Made by a program: the position numbers and the translations under genes. Under the pieces are notes generated by a model, which ran no database searches, was not told where the DNA came from, and worked only from the letters and a program-made list of their open reading frames with translations. From Gracilaria domingensis (taxonomy: Eukaryota > Rhodophyta > Florideophyceae > Gracilariales > Gracilariaceae), in NCBI GenBank assembly GCA_022539475.1, contig VCMS01000323.1:1-64000 (forward strand): a stretch of DNA of 64,000 bases. Direction: 5' to 3'. Within the stretch, counting starts at the first letter, position 1. Each line of letters begins with the position of its first letter. This document shows positions 21,983 to 33,807 of this stretch, piece by piece.

Positions 21983-22099
21983 AGACAGCCGATGAAAGGA
22001 ATTTCTGTAGTGGCAACTATATCAAATGAGGATGATTTCGATGGTTAAATTGGCAGCCCAGCGGCAGCAAAAACCGTTCGCATGATACGGTAAAAGCAA

Positions 22100-22944
22100 A
22101 GAAGGGCTTCAGAAGGCCTGTCCTATACGAAAAAATCTATGTCGTCGATAGTATGCAGAAGGGATGGGCGCAGTATGGTTATCACGAAAGGCGCATTGTG
22201 TCTTAAAAAGGGCACGAGAGCAGCTTCAGAATGAGGGAAGAGGCGGGACTGGAAAAATACGTGGAATTACTCTTGTAGGAGTGCAGCGGCAAAGGTATGA
22301 CTGACATATCCAGACCACTTGAAACCCATGGGCATAGATGCCGGGCAGGGTCGGAGCCATGCGTTAGAATTGAGTGGACCTGATAAATACACTGCAAGTT
22401 TGGCACGGAGAGAGGAGGAAAATTCAGGAGCTTGAACCTTGGCAAGCGGAAAGAGTCGCGAGAGGCGGGTAGGAAGAATTATGTTATGAAACATATTAGA
22501 GACGTCAAAGTATACAGCGAAGAGGTTCGATTCTGTAACGATAGATGCAAAACGACCTGGGTCAGGTAGAGCTGTGTATGGAGGATCAAGAAGGAGATCG
22601 TTTTGCACTCGAGGCCAGGAGATTAGCCTGTCATTTGATTCAGACTTTGTACCAGCGAACAGGGTAAGCTGAATTTTGTCAGCTATGCTTGAGTACTCTG
22701 GGGCTTCATCGGAAGCTAGTGACCACGAAAGCATACCTGCGGAATGAAGCCTCTCAAGAAGTTCTAAGTACTTGAAGCGCTCGAAACGCGTCACGGGACG
22801 AGGGAGATTAAATGCGGTGCTTCTGTTTCTGATGGGAGGTAGCAAGCTACACCTTAAGCGGTTATAGAAAACACCTTGGCATTCATCAATGAAAAAAGAT
22901 TGAACGTGAGCAGGAAGACGAGATATCCATGGGGTTGATTTCAT
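22100..22944 (-). pseudogene. DIRS-like reverse transcriptase remnant (minus copy)
   Basis: From 22944 the frame reads an RT palm: DDRLISWPRVQNDLL, LDPPYTALPDPGRF, motif A AVYFDVSNMFHNIILP, and motif B region CPASMPMGFKWSGY. The frame stops at 22267, but in another frame motif C is readable as LLHTIDDIDFFV at about 22133-22160, with the two aspartates at 22141-22146. The IDD form of motif C and the downstream RNase H lacking an integrase fit the DIRS order. At least one frameshift lies near 22265. Related upstream sequence (RSPRKL, a Phe-rich segment, and so on) extends to about 23400. Confidence 0.75.
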
Positions 22945-23400
22945 AGCTTTCGAAGGGTCTCGAGAAGGGGGAAGAGAGATTCTATGCTGTTGAATTCGCT
23001 TGAACAGTCCACGAGAAGAAGACTACGAGGGATTTTTGAACATGACTTCTATACTGTTAGACATGGGTCGTAGATGATATAGGTAGAACGTGGGAAGAGT
23101 TTTTGAATAAGAAGAGAGACTCGACCAGTTTTCTGGGAGGTCTTCGCATCGCAGATATTGATTCCGGCAACATTTGGGCTGTATGATGATAAACGAGCAT
23201 CTCCGGGTAGAGCAATGTTTGTCCGCAATAGTTTTCGTGCTTCCGAATCCCTAAGAAAGGCTGCGAAAGAGATCGGAGAACTGCAGCGGCTTTTAGGTTT
23301 CCATTGTTAATGAGGTACCAAGCGAAAGCAAAAAACCGTTTCTCTTGTTCGTGGAGCAGATGAAGACGCTGGCTTGATATGCTTCCAGCCCGAAATGCAT

Positions 23401-25100
23401 CTACGTGCTAAGCCAAGTTTGGAGGCGGATTCGCCGCTCACAAACGTGTGTTGAGGGAGGCGGAGCGCCTATCGTGCATTTGCATTGATGGATTTAGGGT
23501 TTGTCGCAAATCTGTGTTTATGGCACTGTTGCTGTCTGGAACTGGTATGCAGCCTCTGCCAAGGTTGCCGAGCGCCGAAGCATCAACGCTGCTAACGCCA
23601 ACGCCAACGCCGTTTATGCCGCCACCGTCGACACCTTTAACCTGCTACTGCTATCCTCAATGACTCTAGTCCTGCACACAACCGAATCATCTCAGACACT
23701 GTATCACCGCGTCTCTGCCTCCATACAACTGATCTCTTCCGTGACTTTACCTCCTGCCGCGCCATTCTACGCTCTCATTTCAAGACCATCACCATCAGGC
23801 ATTACTCCCTGTTTCTGCCATAATTTCCCAACAATTACCACCATCATGGTGTCGACCATCAACTTCCTCGTTGCGCACACGATACCACCGTCGTGTGACA
23901 GCACTGATGTGAAGTATTGATGCATTCGACACAAGTGTATGTCCTTAGAACGCAAGTGCGTCCACTTCGAGACGGAACATTCCACCGCAAGTACCTCCCA
24001 CATCTCGTGTCACGATCAATAGGTGACCGCCTAATGAGAAGGGTGCGTACGACTTTCTTCCTGGTTTAGGGCTTCCGCAACTAGATGGTTTGTCTGCAAT
24101 CACTACTTGGAATGGAACATCGTGTGTAATATTCGTGTATCACCGGACAAAATGATGACATGTCAAATTGAATGCTGGAAGCTGCGACAGCTTGTCGCTG
24201 TCTATAGAGACCCTCATGTTCTCGTTATTGCCGCCATCTCATCTCACTCAGATCACCTACACTGTTCTTTCCCAGACTCTCGTTCTTCGTGAATCCCAAC
24301 TCCTTCCCCTTGGCATCCCCATCTTCCTTCAGCACAGTCCGTGCCCCCCTGGCCCCAACCGATTCTGCTCTTTTCCTTCCTTTCTCGTCGGGTAGCTTGG
24401 TCCTCCACACCGACACTTTTGCCTCACACGGTGTTACCCTATGATGAGGTTTGTGGTGCACTGTTTCGAGAATTGTCGTTGTTACCCTCCAGTTTCGTTT
24501 TTGATGATTAAATCCTTGTTCCCCTATTTTGGTCGTTTGTTTGGCTGATCTGTTTATTGTTTTACCATCGTATTTGGTTTGCTTCAGTTACTTGTCTTTT
24601 TCCTGGCTTCTGTCTATCTGGGAAATCCGCACTGCCTACCAGGTCGTTGCTCTCCTTCTGAACATCATCTTCGCTTCAGTTTTTACGTAACAGTGCCCTC
24701 AGAGTGGGCTTCTGTTTCCGCATCAATTGGATTGGCACCACGTATGTGGTCGAGAGAGTGGTCGTACGTGTTGGTGCTAATTCAATCGTCTTTGAAGTTG
24801 TTGGAGCTCATTGCTTAGGCCTCGGGTTGTAGGCGCTTTGCAGCTCCTGGGTTTGTATCACCGTTGCTTGTTTGATCTAGAAGTGTTCAGTGCTGCTGGT
24901 ACGCTGGTACTATTCGGTTCTCTGTTCCCCAGGATCGATTCGTTTGTTCATCGATGTTTGTTGTTTGTTTTCTATTGTCATTGAATCTTGCAGGCGTAGG
25001 CCTGTTCTCGTTCGTTTGTTTGTTTCTTCCGCAAAGCAGTGACATACATCTATCTATCGGTTTGTTTTGCATTTCTAGGATGGTACTCTCGCTCTCCTGA
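23401..25100. other. Gene-less interval with pyrimidine-rich repeat
   Basis: No gene is supported. The part at about 24255-24500 is pyrimidine-rich and resembles 34218-34460 (shared layout CTTGGCATCCCCATCTTC versus CTTCGGCAATCCCATCTTC, then CAGTCCGTGCC versus CAGTCTGCGCC, then CCAACC). The 3' part (24540-25080) is T/G-rich with repeated GTTTGTTT. It may be an untranslated region or terminal repeat of a DIRS-like element. Confidence 0.35.
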
Positions 25101-25571
25101 GATATTCGTCTAGCGCCATTCGGATCCGAAGCTGCAGGTGTCAACACTATTGACTCCAAAAACGCACGAAAGACGGGCCGCCTCCAGTTTACCCCAATCA
25201 CTGATCGAGAAGTAATAACTTTTCTTGTTAGCTACAGAAAGGCCAACCCTCTTCATTCATCATTTGCTCCCAATCTGCGATACGTTGACTACGCAAAAGC
25301 CCTTAATGATGCCGTTGCAGTGTTTGGCATCCAGAACGCCAAAATAACCCCACATTCTGCACGCATTGGCAAGGCCACAGAAGACGTCATCAAAGGTGTT
25401 TCAGTGGAACAAATTTATATCAACGGGAGATGGAAATCTCTTTCTTCCCTGCGCTATTATCTTGACAATGGAAAAGCCTGGATCCTCAATATGCAAATTC
25501 CCAACCGGCATCAACGGCGACTGCGTTCGAGCTCTAAAAGTTTCCTTGGATTGCTCCAGCATTCATGAGGT
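25101..25571 (+). pseudogene. Tyrosine recombinase C-terminal domain (DIRS-like)
   Basis: The frame is open from 25101 to the stop at 25569-25571 without an ATG near its beginning. It contains a tyrosine-recombinase C-terminal signature: HSARIGKATEDVIKG (H-x-x-R box) and, about 20 residues on, NGRWKSLSSLRYYLDNG, where W/H-box and nucleophile tyrosine positions fit. The upstream half of the domain (first arginine) is not seen, so it is a fragment. In DIRS retrotransposons this enzyme integrates a circular DNA intermediate. Here it lies directly before a gag-like segment rather than after RNase H. Confidence 0.75.
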
Positions 25572-25784
25572 ACAACCCACGGCGCTTAGTACCGACACTA
25601 TTCGCAGTCTGCCACTTCAAGGTATACAGGAATATATTCGCTCCACTGATATACTACGCAGACCTTTCCGTCTTCTATCTTCGATGTTCTATCTACTAAT
25701 TACCGTATTAATTTCTTGTTCACTCCTGCGAAACTTATCTTCTTATTCATCCCTCGGTCGTATTTTATACGATAACCAATCCTG

Positions 25785-28174
25785 TGCAACGTCCTCAACG
25801 TCATCCTGGATCATCGTCCCAGAACCCCTCCAATCTGCTGGCATCTCGCTCTCATCCCCAGACCGTGTAGAGCAAAACGTGCAGGCCCGACGCACGGGAA
25901 TGGTTTTCATAAACCCCTGGTAGGGATGATTCCGGGTACTCGAAAGGTATGAGTATTAACCCACGGATGGGATACATTTTGGCAGTATTGAGGTATGGCA
26001 CCGTGAGGGGTCGGCCATGACGTGGCGCAGATGAGTGTTGGTCGCGTGTACGCGTGCGTAGGAGTGGGTGTGTTCACACATGTTTTGTTATGATTGTCGG
26101 ATATTTTACTGGCCGTTGCCGCGGGTTGTCACGTGCACTACGTGTATGGACCTGCTTAGGTGTGCATTAGATTATTTAATTTGGTTTAACTAATTTATCG
26201 GTTACGATACAAGAGGTGACCTCCCGGTCACCTCCTCGTTCAGTAAAGGGTAACCGGGTTCGGCTCTGAACCACGTTCACTTGCGCGAAGTGTACAAATT
26301 CCTCAGGAGGGTCACCGCGTACGGTACGGACTGGATTCATCCCTCAGGATCATTCAGGCACTATTGAACTACACAGCTGTTGCCCTCGGGCTTATTTCCG
26401 TCTTCGGACCATTGTTTCACTTGTCTTTTCTTGCAGATTACTGCTTACCTATGTAGGTGGTTTTTTCGTTTCTGTACAGAGCTACTGTCGCGAGGGCTTA
26501 AAACTCAACCCCCGTCTCCCGTTGCCGGGTCTATTGCCGCTTGTTGCACCCCCCGCCGAGGGTTCCTCCTTTGTTTTTCCCTTCTCTTTCCCCCTTCTAC
26601 CTAGGGCTTACAACGCTCTACGGCACCTTTTCTTTCGACTATTCAGTCACCTTTTGCCGGACTCCTGGATTAGGCCCGTTCACCCCTCAACCGCGTAAAT
26701 ATATCCCGTACCACAGGCGGTCTTACATTCGCATTATTCGTGTTCGGAGGGCTCATTACTGAGTTCACCTTGTCTAGAGGGCAAGGACTCGAACGCCTTA
26801 AAAGACGATCCCATCGCTGGGGTTCTCCTCTACAGACCCAAGCTGCAACACAAGCCGTCGCAAGTGTTTCTGTTGCCCGTCCTTCACAAGGAGCTGTCCC
26901 AATTATGGAAGCTCCACCAGTCGTATCAACCAGTTCTGGCGCAGTTTGGCAACCTTTGCTGCCAAACTCCAACGTTCCATTTGAGTAGGCTCTTTCCAAG
27001 TCAACTTCTTTCAATTTCTCAGAGCGCTCCTCCCTCCCTGCGATCTACTTTTGGACCTTTTTTAACGAAAGATCAACTTCTGGCTGACATTTTTCGCCTC
27101 CGAGATCTTGAACTGTCTCAAAACCTTCAAACCACAACAGGGCCCCAAAACACACATGCAGAAAACCATACTACCCTCATGAAAATGAATCCTAATCAGG
27201 TAATAGATATTGCACGTAACGATCCTCAGCAGTTGATGAAGCTCATGAACTCCGCACTGAAAGAGGACGAAGCATTGATGCCTCGGAGCATACCCGAAAG
27301 TAAACCATTCGAAGCCGCATCTATTGCCATCTCGTGTTTATATTTTCATCAGTTCAGCAAGTCACTGCCTCTGCCCCTCACTTCCGACAATCAGTTTCCC
27401 CATACCGAATCACGCTGCACACACCTCCCGTGCCGTTCAGGAACTGCTCTCAGTCCCTGCAAATCCCCAGGCGCACTATGGGCCAGAAAACGATGATATA
27501 GACAGTGACGATGACTGCCCCTCACGTAAGAAGCTTTGGCGAGTTATTGATTCTAAGACGTTTTCCTTCGGTGTTACCAATTCTCATCAGAGCGCCCTTG
27601 CAAGCTACCCGGGAAAAGGATTCAGCTCCACCAGCCTCAAGGTGGAGCAGCTCATGGGCCCAGCTATTCTTTCGCTTCTAATCTCGCAGGGATCCGATAT
27701 TCCCAGTTTCCTCCAAAACCACTTCCAGCACTAGAAGCGTTCGAACTCAGGGCAGCCTCTGCCATCCGAAACGGAGGCCGTCAGCCTCGGGAGAATGATA
27801 CACTTAGAAATGCTTATCCACGACTCTCCAAAGTAAGCCTTAGAGCAACGAACTTCCCTGGGAGTCGGTCTGAGGCGTCTATATGCCATCAGCAGAGTAG
27901 GAGAAGATGTCTCAATCTGTCTGCATAGAGACAAATGGGATGCCTGGGACGAAGTAGTGCACATCCTGGAAACAGTTACCAAAGGTACTATAAGAGCCCA
28001 GGATCTCGACGACATTATAACCAGGAACATATGCTCGCAGAAGAAACGTCTTTCGTCCATAAAATTCATTCAGGAAGCCAAATCCAAGCGACGAAACAAC
28101 ACGAAGAAGCCAAATAGTCAAGATAAATCGAACGGTCAGACCCAGAAAGAGAAAGAGCAACCCAGCCGAAATTG
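25785..28174 (+). pseudogene. DIRS-like gag region, split by a solo LTR
   Basis: A Pro/Gln/Ser-rich reading (PVQRPQRHPGSSSQ, then SNLLASRSHPQ) reaches 25865 and resumes after the solo LTR at 26835 as QAATQAVASVSVARPSQG. The interior frames then give a gag-like series: NPNQVIDIARNDPQQLMKLMNSA (about 27185), a long Ser/Pro-rich stretch, and a Lys-rich end (DLDDIITRNICSQKKR, KSKRRNNTKKPNSQDKS) with a stop before 28175. Several frame changes (near 26985, 27495 and 27735) show decay. The gag assignment rests on position before RT and composition, not on a recognised domain. Confidence 0.5.
25866..26834 (+). mobile_element. Solo LTR inserted in DIRS-like gag
   Basis: It starts TGTAGAGCAAAACGTGC, as the solo LTR at 8659 does, and its 3' part aligns with that family (TCGGAGGG, then AGG-x-CAAGG, then CTCGAACGCC, corresponding to GTTCGAACGCC in the 48349 copy). 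It ends CTCTACA at 26834. It is flanked by near-matching GACCG (25861-25865) and GACCC (26835-26839). The middle is strongly diverged. A small perfect hairpin lies at 26213-26234 (GAGGTGAC arms). Confidence 0.65.
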
Positions 28175-29892
28175 AATACAATCACTCACTTCACTCCTCT
28201 CTTTCCCATGCCGTCTGCAGAATCTAGTGACACTTGTGCAATTGAACGCGCCACCCTTCAAGCCCTCTCAAACCTTTACCTTGGCCCCGCATCGTCATTC
28301 CATACACTGAAGCCTCCCAAGTATATCACGAAGCCTCAGAAGACAATGAAGTCTCATGTCAGAAGTCGGATCTCTTTCTACCGATCTACTTCAGAGGCTT
28401 TACAGACTTGGGATAAACTTTCCCAACTTCTGCTGCAAAACCAAGCCCCTGGGCACGCCGCTCCATCACTCCAAATTCTGTTCAAACATGCTTCAACTGC
28501 ATTCTCTCGAGGCGTATTCAAGAGAATTAATGCCTCTCGTATCGTCTTACCAAATCACAGAGATCCTCCGAAGCCATCAGACTTCCCCCATTGGACTTCC
28601 CATATTTCTTTAGAAGTGAGAACTCTCATTGCCGATAATTACAGTGTTGAATTTCATTCCAGACTCCGACGTGCCCTCTTGTCTACAAACCACGCAACTG
28701 ATCTCCCCAGACCTGTCACACATGGTTCAAGAAAAGAATATCTTTCGCTCCTCACTCGAATGCATGCTTCGGGAATGCTTTCGTGGTCTATTGTATCCGA
28801 GGAAGAAACCCCGTACACTGAGATGGCAGATATAATCCAAATGACACTCTTTGCCGTCTCGAAGTCCCCCAGCGACGATCGTCTCATTTCATGGCCCGTT
28901 ATACAGAACCAGTTTCTTCCTGATCCGCCGTAGACATCCCTCCCGGACGCCAGTCTCTTTGAATCTATTCATGCAGACAAGGACTTGTCAGCCATATATT
29001 TTGATGTGGCTAACATGTTTCATAACATTGTACTCCCCACTGGTCTTTCCAGGCTCTTTCCTCTTCCAAAGATCCAGGCTTCAGAGCTCCCCCGGTCTCT
29101 TGTGAAAAAGATTTCAGCCTTCCTTGAGAAGGATATCACCAACGGTATGCTTATCAGACCATGTCAGGCTTCTATGCCAATTGGATTTAAGTGGTCTGTT
29201 TACAATAGCCACACTTTTTCTGGGAAACTATTGCAGGAATCGTTTCACATTTTCCTCCAATCTTGACTTGCACCAAATCTTATTAACGAACTGGTTCCCT
29301 TCTGTCGCGATTTCTCACCATTTCTCCTCAGAAAACAAGCTCCACTTCTGTTACATATTATAGACGATATTTCAATTGTCGCTGCGAAGTGGCCATCTAA
29401 TGCTCTTTTTCTTCTATACAAAATTTTGAGGACCATCTTTGAAGCGGATAAGCTCCCGATCAAAAAGAAGAAGGCATGCCCTTTTGACCAGGTCTTAACT
29501 ACGCATCTCCTCTTCATCGGATGTAATTGAGACCTTGAGCAGGGCATTATCTCTCCCCAGCCAAAGTTCAAAAACATGCAGTCTATCCTGGAACCCTTTT
29601 TCTCTGCATCGAAAGTCAAATCCATTACATGGCAGTCCATTATTGGGAAGCTCATTTGGCCGTCCTTACTCAATAGACCACTACTATCATGCCTTAACTC
29701 CCTTTTCAAACGATTAGAGAAAATAAGTGACGCAATTACTCGCATCATGGCTCGTTGCAAGAGAGAACTTTCTTTGCTAATATTGCTTCTTCCCATGGCT
29801 TTCGCCGATCTCTTTCTCTCTATATCTACACTTGTGGTCATCTTTAATGAATCTCGAACTGCAGGCGCAGTAATGGTGTTTGAAGTGAAGTG
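28172..29892 (+). pseudogene. DIRS-like reverse transcriptase-RNase H (plus copy)
   Basis: The 253-codon frame from 28172 holds the RT N-terminus through DDRLISWPVIQNQFLPDPP and ends in TAG at 28931, where the minus copy has a tyrosine codon. The same frame continues with motif A (AIYFDVANMFHNIVLP, about 28990) and motif B (CQASMPIGFKWSVYNSH). Motif C is read in a shifted frame as LLHIIDDISIVA, aspartates at 29363-29368. RNase H-like sequence follows: SILEPFFSASKVKSITWQSI, GKLIWPSLL and AGAVMVFEVK, with a stop near 29890. At least one stop and two frame changes make it inactive. It is related to 21395-22944 on the other strand. Confidence 0.75.
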
Positions 29893-30801
29893 AGAGATCG
29901 CAGAACAGCTCTGGGTGCTGTCGCAACAGCTTAAGCACATGAAAAGAATTAGAGGGTGCTTTTCAATTTTGCAAGAGAGAGTATGTGATATCTACTCCAG
30001 CATGCATTAGAAAACAGTACTAGTACACAGTCGGAAAAACGAGGAACACATTAATGGCTTGGAAGGAGCAACAGGTTTTTGGCTTGAAGTTGGCTCATTA
30101 ACCAAAGACAGTCTTATTGCCGATGTGTTTTCTTTACTGATTTTATGTTTTCATTAGGAACCAATGCAAAGCGAAGATCATCCGTCGTGCAAAAGTTAGT
30201 TTGATGCTGTTAATTTGCTGCGGTCAGTCTTGTTTTCAACATAAGAGTGGCTTTTGTGTTTATTTCGACAAATTTTAATGCAGCTTAAAAACCATCCAGG
30301 CCCGGACTGACTAAGTTCTGACAAAGATGGACATCGAGAAAGTTAATCTCAATCATGTGGGATGGAGATCAACATTTGTCTCATAAAAAATTGCTGTTTT
30401 GTGCTGAACCATGCTCTTGTACATGTTGTGAGAATCTTATTGGCTTTCACCTCTTTCTATTACCAAAAAATAAAGATTTTACGCGACTAAGCGTGAACAT
30501 GACAAAGATAACAGTAGATTACAGACTTTGTGATCAAAAGTTGAACTTGAAATCGAATCAAGCGCATTTGGAAAGCCACCAATACGCAACTGTAATCCAT
30601 CTCCAGCAAACCAGGTAGTAGGTGGGGATTGACACCGCTCTGTCTGACGAAGTAGACAAGAGAGCTGGTAGGGAGTCGTTGGTGGCGACCTTGAGATTCA
30701 AGTACACCCAGTGACCGCAAAAGATGTGGGCCACACCATTTAAGGTAACAGAAATGAAGAAAACTCCACGTAAATTGATGTGGCCCACATGAAATGCTGT
30801 A
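29893..30801. other. AT-rich interval without gene
   Basis: No gene is recognised. An inverted pair ATGTGGGCCAC / GTGGCCCACAT (30724-30734 and 30779-30789) lies just outside the pogo-like element and may belong to an older or larger terminal structure. Confidence 0.4.
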
Positions 30802-32692
30802 CCACACTAATTACGGTACAAATTCAAATAAAGTGGGGCACATTATTTGATTCGGAAGCAAATAGTGTGGGCAAAATACAACCCAGGTTACTGCTCATTC
30901 GTGACAAGCTCCCCGTTAAAGTGATTCCTATGCTTGGCTATGATCTGCTGGAGCTCGGGGTACAACTGTCGTTCTTCCCAAACCCGTTAAGATTACAAGC
31001 TAAACCACACCTGACCATTGCCTTCCTTGCGTACGTTAACCCATCCACATCTCTTTGTTGATTAACGTCGTTGATGGCCGCAGCAGCGAGCTTCAGAAAA
31101 ATGCGCTTACCCGGATTAACCAACTTTCCTGATTCTGACCACGCTCCTTTCGCTATCATTTCCATTTTATACTTCTTCCAACGAGTGCTCCATGCACTCT
31201 TTATCTTCTGGATAACAAAAAAGTCTGCAGGTTGCACCAAGTGTGTTGCGTTGGGCGGAAAGTAATGCACCACCGTAATTATGCGCTGCATTGCTTCTTC
31301 CAAAGCAGGTGTGGGATTATGACCGCTGCAATTGTCAACAAAAAGAATTCGCTTGCGATCATTCGGTAACGCTCCAATTGCTCTGGGTTCGCTAAAGCAT
31401 TGAGGCATAACGACTGTGTCGATCCATCCCTTAGGACCAGTGCGATAAGATACACCTGGAACATCATCACTGACGCCGCGAATTGGGTATGACCTTGATT
31501 TGTGGGTGAATACCATAAAGGCGGGCTCGATTCGCGAATCACTTTCGCCACTCAACCGTACTACCATTGTCATCCCTTCACCGCCAGAAACAACGTCGCA
31601 AAACTTGACCTCGTTCTCTCCACAGAATCCAAGTGTCTTACCGTTGTCAACGTTGATCACAAAGTGCGTTTCATCTGCATTCTCGACGTCGTCTCCCTTC
31701 CATCTTCCACTGCTGAACTCGCGGGACACCTTGCCGAGATGATGGGCTACTTCTTTGTGGATCATCTCCGTCTTTGCAGGAGATAGCATGAGTTTCCCTG
31801 TATGGGCTCTTCTGACAATCCTTTAACGATCCATAAACGATTGGATCTAACGTCGAGAAATGCACTGGCTGATTGGTTTCTTTGATCGGGCATCAACTGT
31901 GTTTCTTCCGTACACAATGCTTGTCGAACGCGTAATGAGAGTGAGTGCAAGCGCCTGAAGAACTTTCAAATTGAATTTAACCCGGAGTTTTCGAAGTCTG
32001 TCAAACTCTTCGGTCATTTCCAAGTGGATCCCTTGCACCCAAGCGCGCGATTTACGCCCTCTGCCTTCACGTGATTTCAGATTGACGCGTTTCAAACCAA
32101 AGTGCGTGCTGCGAGATATCGAAGAGCAGGAACTTCTGATTTGAATATCTTCTTGTTCGTCAACGTACTGCAATTTACTGCGCCAAATCCTGCTGGCTTT
32201 CCGTAGGTTTGCTTTCATAGATCCATGAAAGAAAACTGGAAATTGCGCAACCGTCTTACAAGCAAGGCGTTTAGATACTTCACGACTTGCTGTTTTTGTC
32301 ATTCATGCAGCTACTTTTGCTCGCTCAGAGATGGTTAGAACTTGGCTTAAAGCTTTCTTGGTGTCTGTGGACTTTTTATTTTGCTGTGTACTACGCTAAG
32401 GTGTGGTTTGTGTTACGTCGGATGTTTCAGTTTGATCGGGTGGAGAAGAAGAATCAATGTTTCTTGGTGTGGCTGAGGCGCGCTGAAATGCTGCAATGAT
32501 TGGAGAAGCACTTAGCGGCACAGACATTTAGTGAGATATGTTGTAGTAAACGGTTTGGGGAGTGCTCTCGCGACAGGAAACAAATCCTTTATGATCAGAG
32601 ACACGCCGGCGCTTGGTTTTGCGGACAATTGATCCGCTCACCCACATGAATTTCGACCCACCCCCTGAGAGCCTCCGCCATAATTAGTGTGG
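30802..32692 (-). mobile_element. pogo/Tc1-like DNA transposon, decayed
   Basis: The element is about 1.9 kb, bounded by 15-bp inverted repeats CCACACTAATTACGG (30802-30816) and CCATAATTAGTGTGG (32678-32692), which match at 14 of 15 positions when one is reverse complemented. It encloses a minus-strand transposase pseudogene. The exact termini and target duplication are not certain, because GTGGGCC/GGCCCAC bases extend the similarity outwards on both sides. Confidence 0.6.
30938..32302 (-). pseudogene. pogo/CENP-B-family DDE transposase, frameshifted
   Basis: The C-terminal catalytic part (30938-31789) is intact. It shows the first aspartate in NADETHFVINVDNG, the second in ILFVDNCSGHNP and the third in PPNATHLVQPADFF, with 36 residues between the second and third. 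This is the DDE_1 layout of pogo/jerky/CENP-B-like transposases. The N-terminal DNA-binding half (31847-32302) is in another frame and is basic. Frames change near 31790-31950, so no single ORF remains. The catalytic motifs are well preserved, suggesting relatively recent decay. Confidence 0.75.
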
Positions 32693-33294
32693 GCCATGTG
32701 GTGACGTTTCTTGGGGTGGGGTCCCGCTGTTGCCGGGATACACCCAAGCCGATTTTTTTTCTATCTCCCGAGCGAGCTCGGGAGATAAAGCCGCATGGAC
32801 GCCTCCTTCTACCACCGCCGTGCGACCACCCGCGACGCTGCCCCCGCTGCACGGCCTCCACCATCGCTATCATGAGTACCCGCCGCGGCGCGGTTCCCGT
32901 CTGCGCTCGCTGCCGATGGTGTCTTCGTTGCCGCTGTCGCTGTTGTTGCTTGCCGCCGCTCCCGCCGCGAATTGATCGTTTGTTGGAGTTGCCGCGCGTT
33001 ACTGTGCGGCTCCGTCTGCGCCCATTGCCGCGCGTTCTATTGCGTCCGAAAAGGTCGTTACTGTGTACGTCATTGAAATGGACAGCTCTGGCTGCACGTG
33101 ATTATTATGGCCGCCTCTGTGCGTTTGCATCGATGCTATCAATGATGCGCGCTACTGCCGCTCCACGAGGAGCACTGTCAACGCTGAGGAAGGCGTCAAG
33201 CGAGACGGAAACGCCAGGCAGTTCGTTCATTTACTCAGTGTAATTTTCAACAATCAAGACATCGCACGAATAGCAATCGGGGCGGGGTACACCA
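32693..33294. other. GC-rich spacer with perfect hairpin
   Basis: Open frames here are products of high GC and Arg/Pro/Cys-rich composition; I do not support a gene. A perfect hairpin with 12-bp arms and 2-nt loop lies at 32762-32787 (arm TATCTCCCGAGC), preceded by a T run. That layout resembles a terminator-like structure, but in a eukaryote its role is unknown. Confidence 0.4.
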
Positions 33295-33807
33295 CTAGTT
33301 AGAACGTTGGTTCTGCGCCTTCAACACGCTATATATTTTCGGAGCCAGGCAAGCAGAAGAAGTACCGTCCTGCGGAGTTTGACGACATACTTCGATACCA
33401 CGAAGGATACCGCGTATGAATGCCGACGGAACACGAAGGGCGTCAGAGTAGAGCTGTAAGAGGCCGACGTCAACATCGACCTTTTTGTGAATGATATCGG
33501 AAAGAAGTTCTTCGAACTCATCCAGACGCGAAGACGGCAAAAATTGATAGTTGTGGTCGTAGTCCATATCGTTCGAGTCATCGTCGGCGGTGCTGGTGGA
33601 ATCAGACGGGGGGGCCTCTTCAGCTTCGTATTCTATAACAATAGATTGCAAACGAGGGACGTCAGACTGATCGGTGTCGTCGTCCGTGAGCTCGCGAATA
33701 TAGTTGACGACGTCGGTCATGATGGATTGACGGAGATGCTGGAGCTCGGACGACGAGATCCGTTCGGACACGAAGGCGCAAGGAACAATACTTATGATGT
33801 AGAACAT
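33295..33807 (-). CDS. Small acidic protein, unknown function
   Basis: This 170-codon frame starts MFYIISIVPCAFVSERIS and is rich in Asp/Glu and Ser in its middle (ELTDDDTDQSDVP, EYEAEEAPPSDSTSTADDDSND). The C-terminal third looks helical (LDEFEELLSDIIHKKVD, VGLLQLYSDALRVPSAFIRGI). A later in-frame ATG (MTDVVNYIREL) could be the true start, since the first 29 residues are hydrophobic and unlike the rest. I recognise no domain. It is not inside a repeat I can identify, which weakly favours a host gene. The overlapping plus-strand frame at 33487 is shorter and less protein-like. Confidence 0.4.
   Translation of the reverse strand: MFYIISIVPCAFVSERISSSELQHLRQSIMTDVVNYIRELTDDDTDQSDVPRLQSIVIEYEAEEAPPSDSTSTADDDSNDMDYDHNYQFLPSSRLDEFEELLSDIIHKKVDVDVGLLQLYSDALRVPSAFIRGILRGIEVCRQTPQDGTSSACLAPKIYSVLKAQNQRSN

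Larger units (their letters stand above)
21390..23400 (-). mobile_element. DIRS-like retrotransposon fragment, minus strand
   Basis: RT and RNase H segments are in their normal order, with about 450 bp of decayed upstream coding (gag/pol linker). Both the 5' gag and the 3' tyrosine recombinase are missing, so it is a truncated copy. It points away from the plus-strand copy that starts near 25.7 kb, giving a head-to-head arrangement. Confidence 0.7.

Noticed and set aside
32689-33243. 184-codon plus-strand frame, Arg/Cys/Pro-rich
   Set aside because: It begins inside the pogo terminal repeat and its composition follows from GC-rich sequence.
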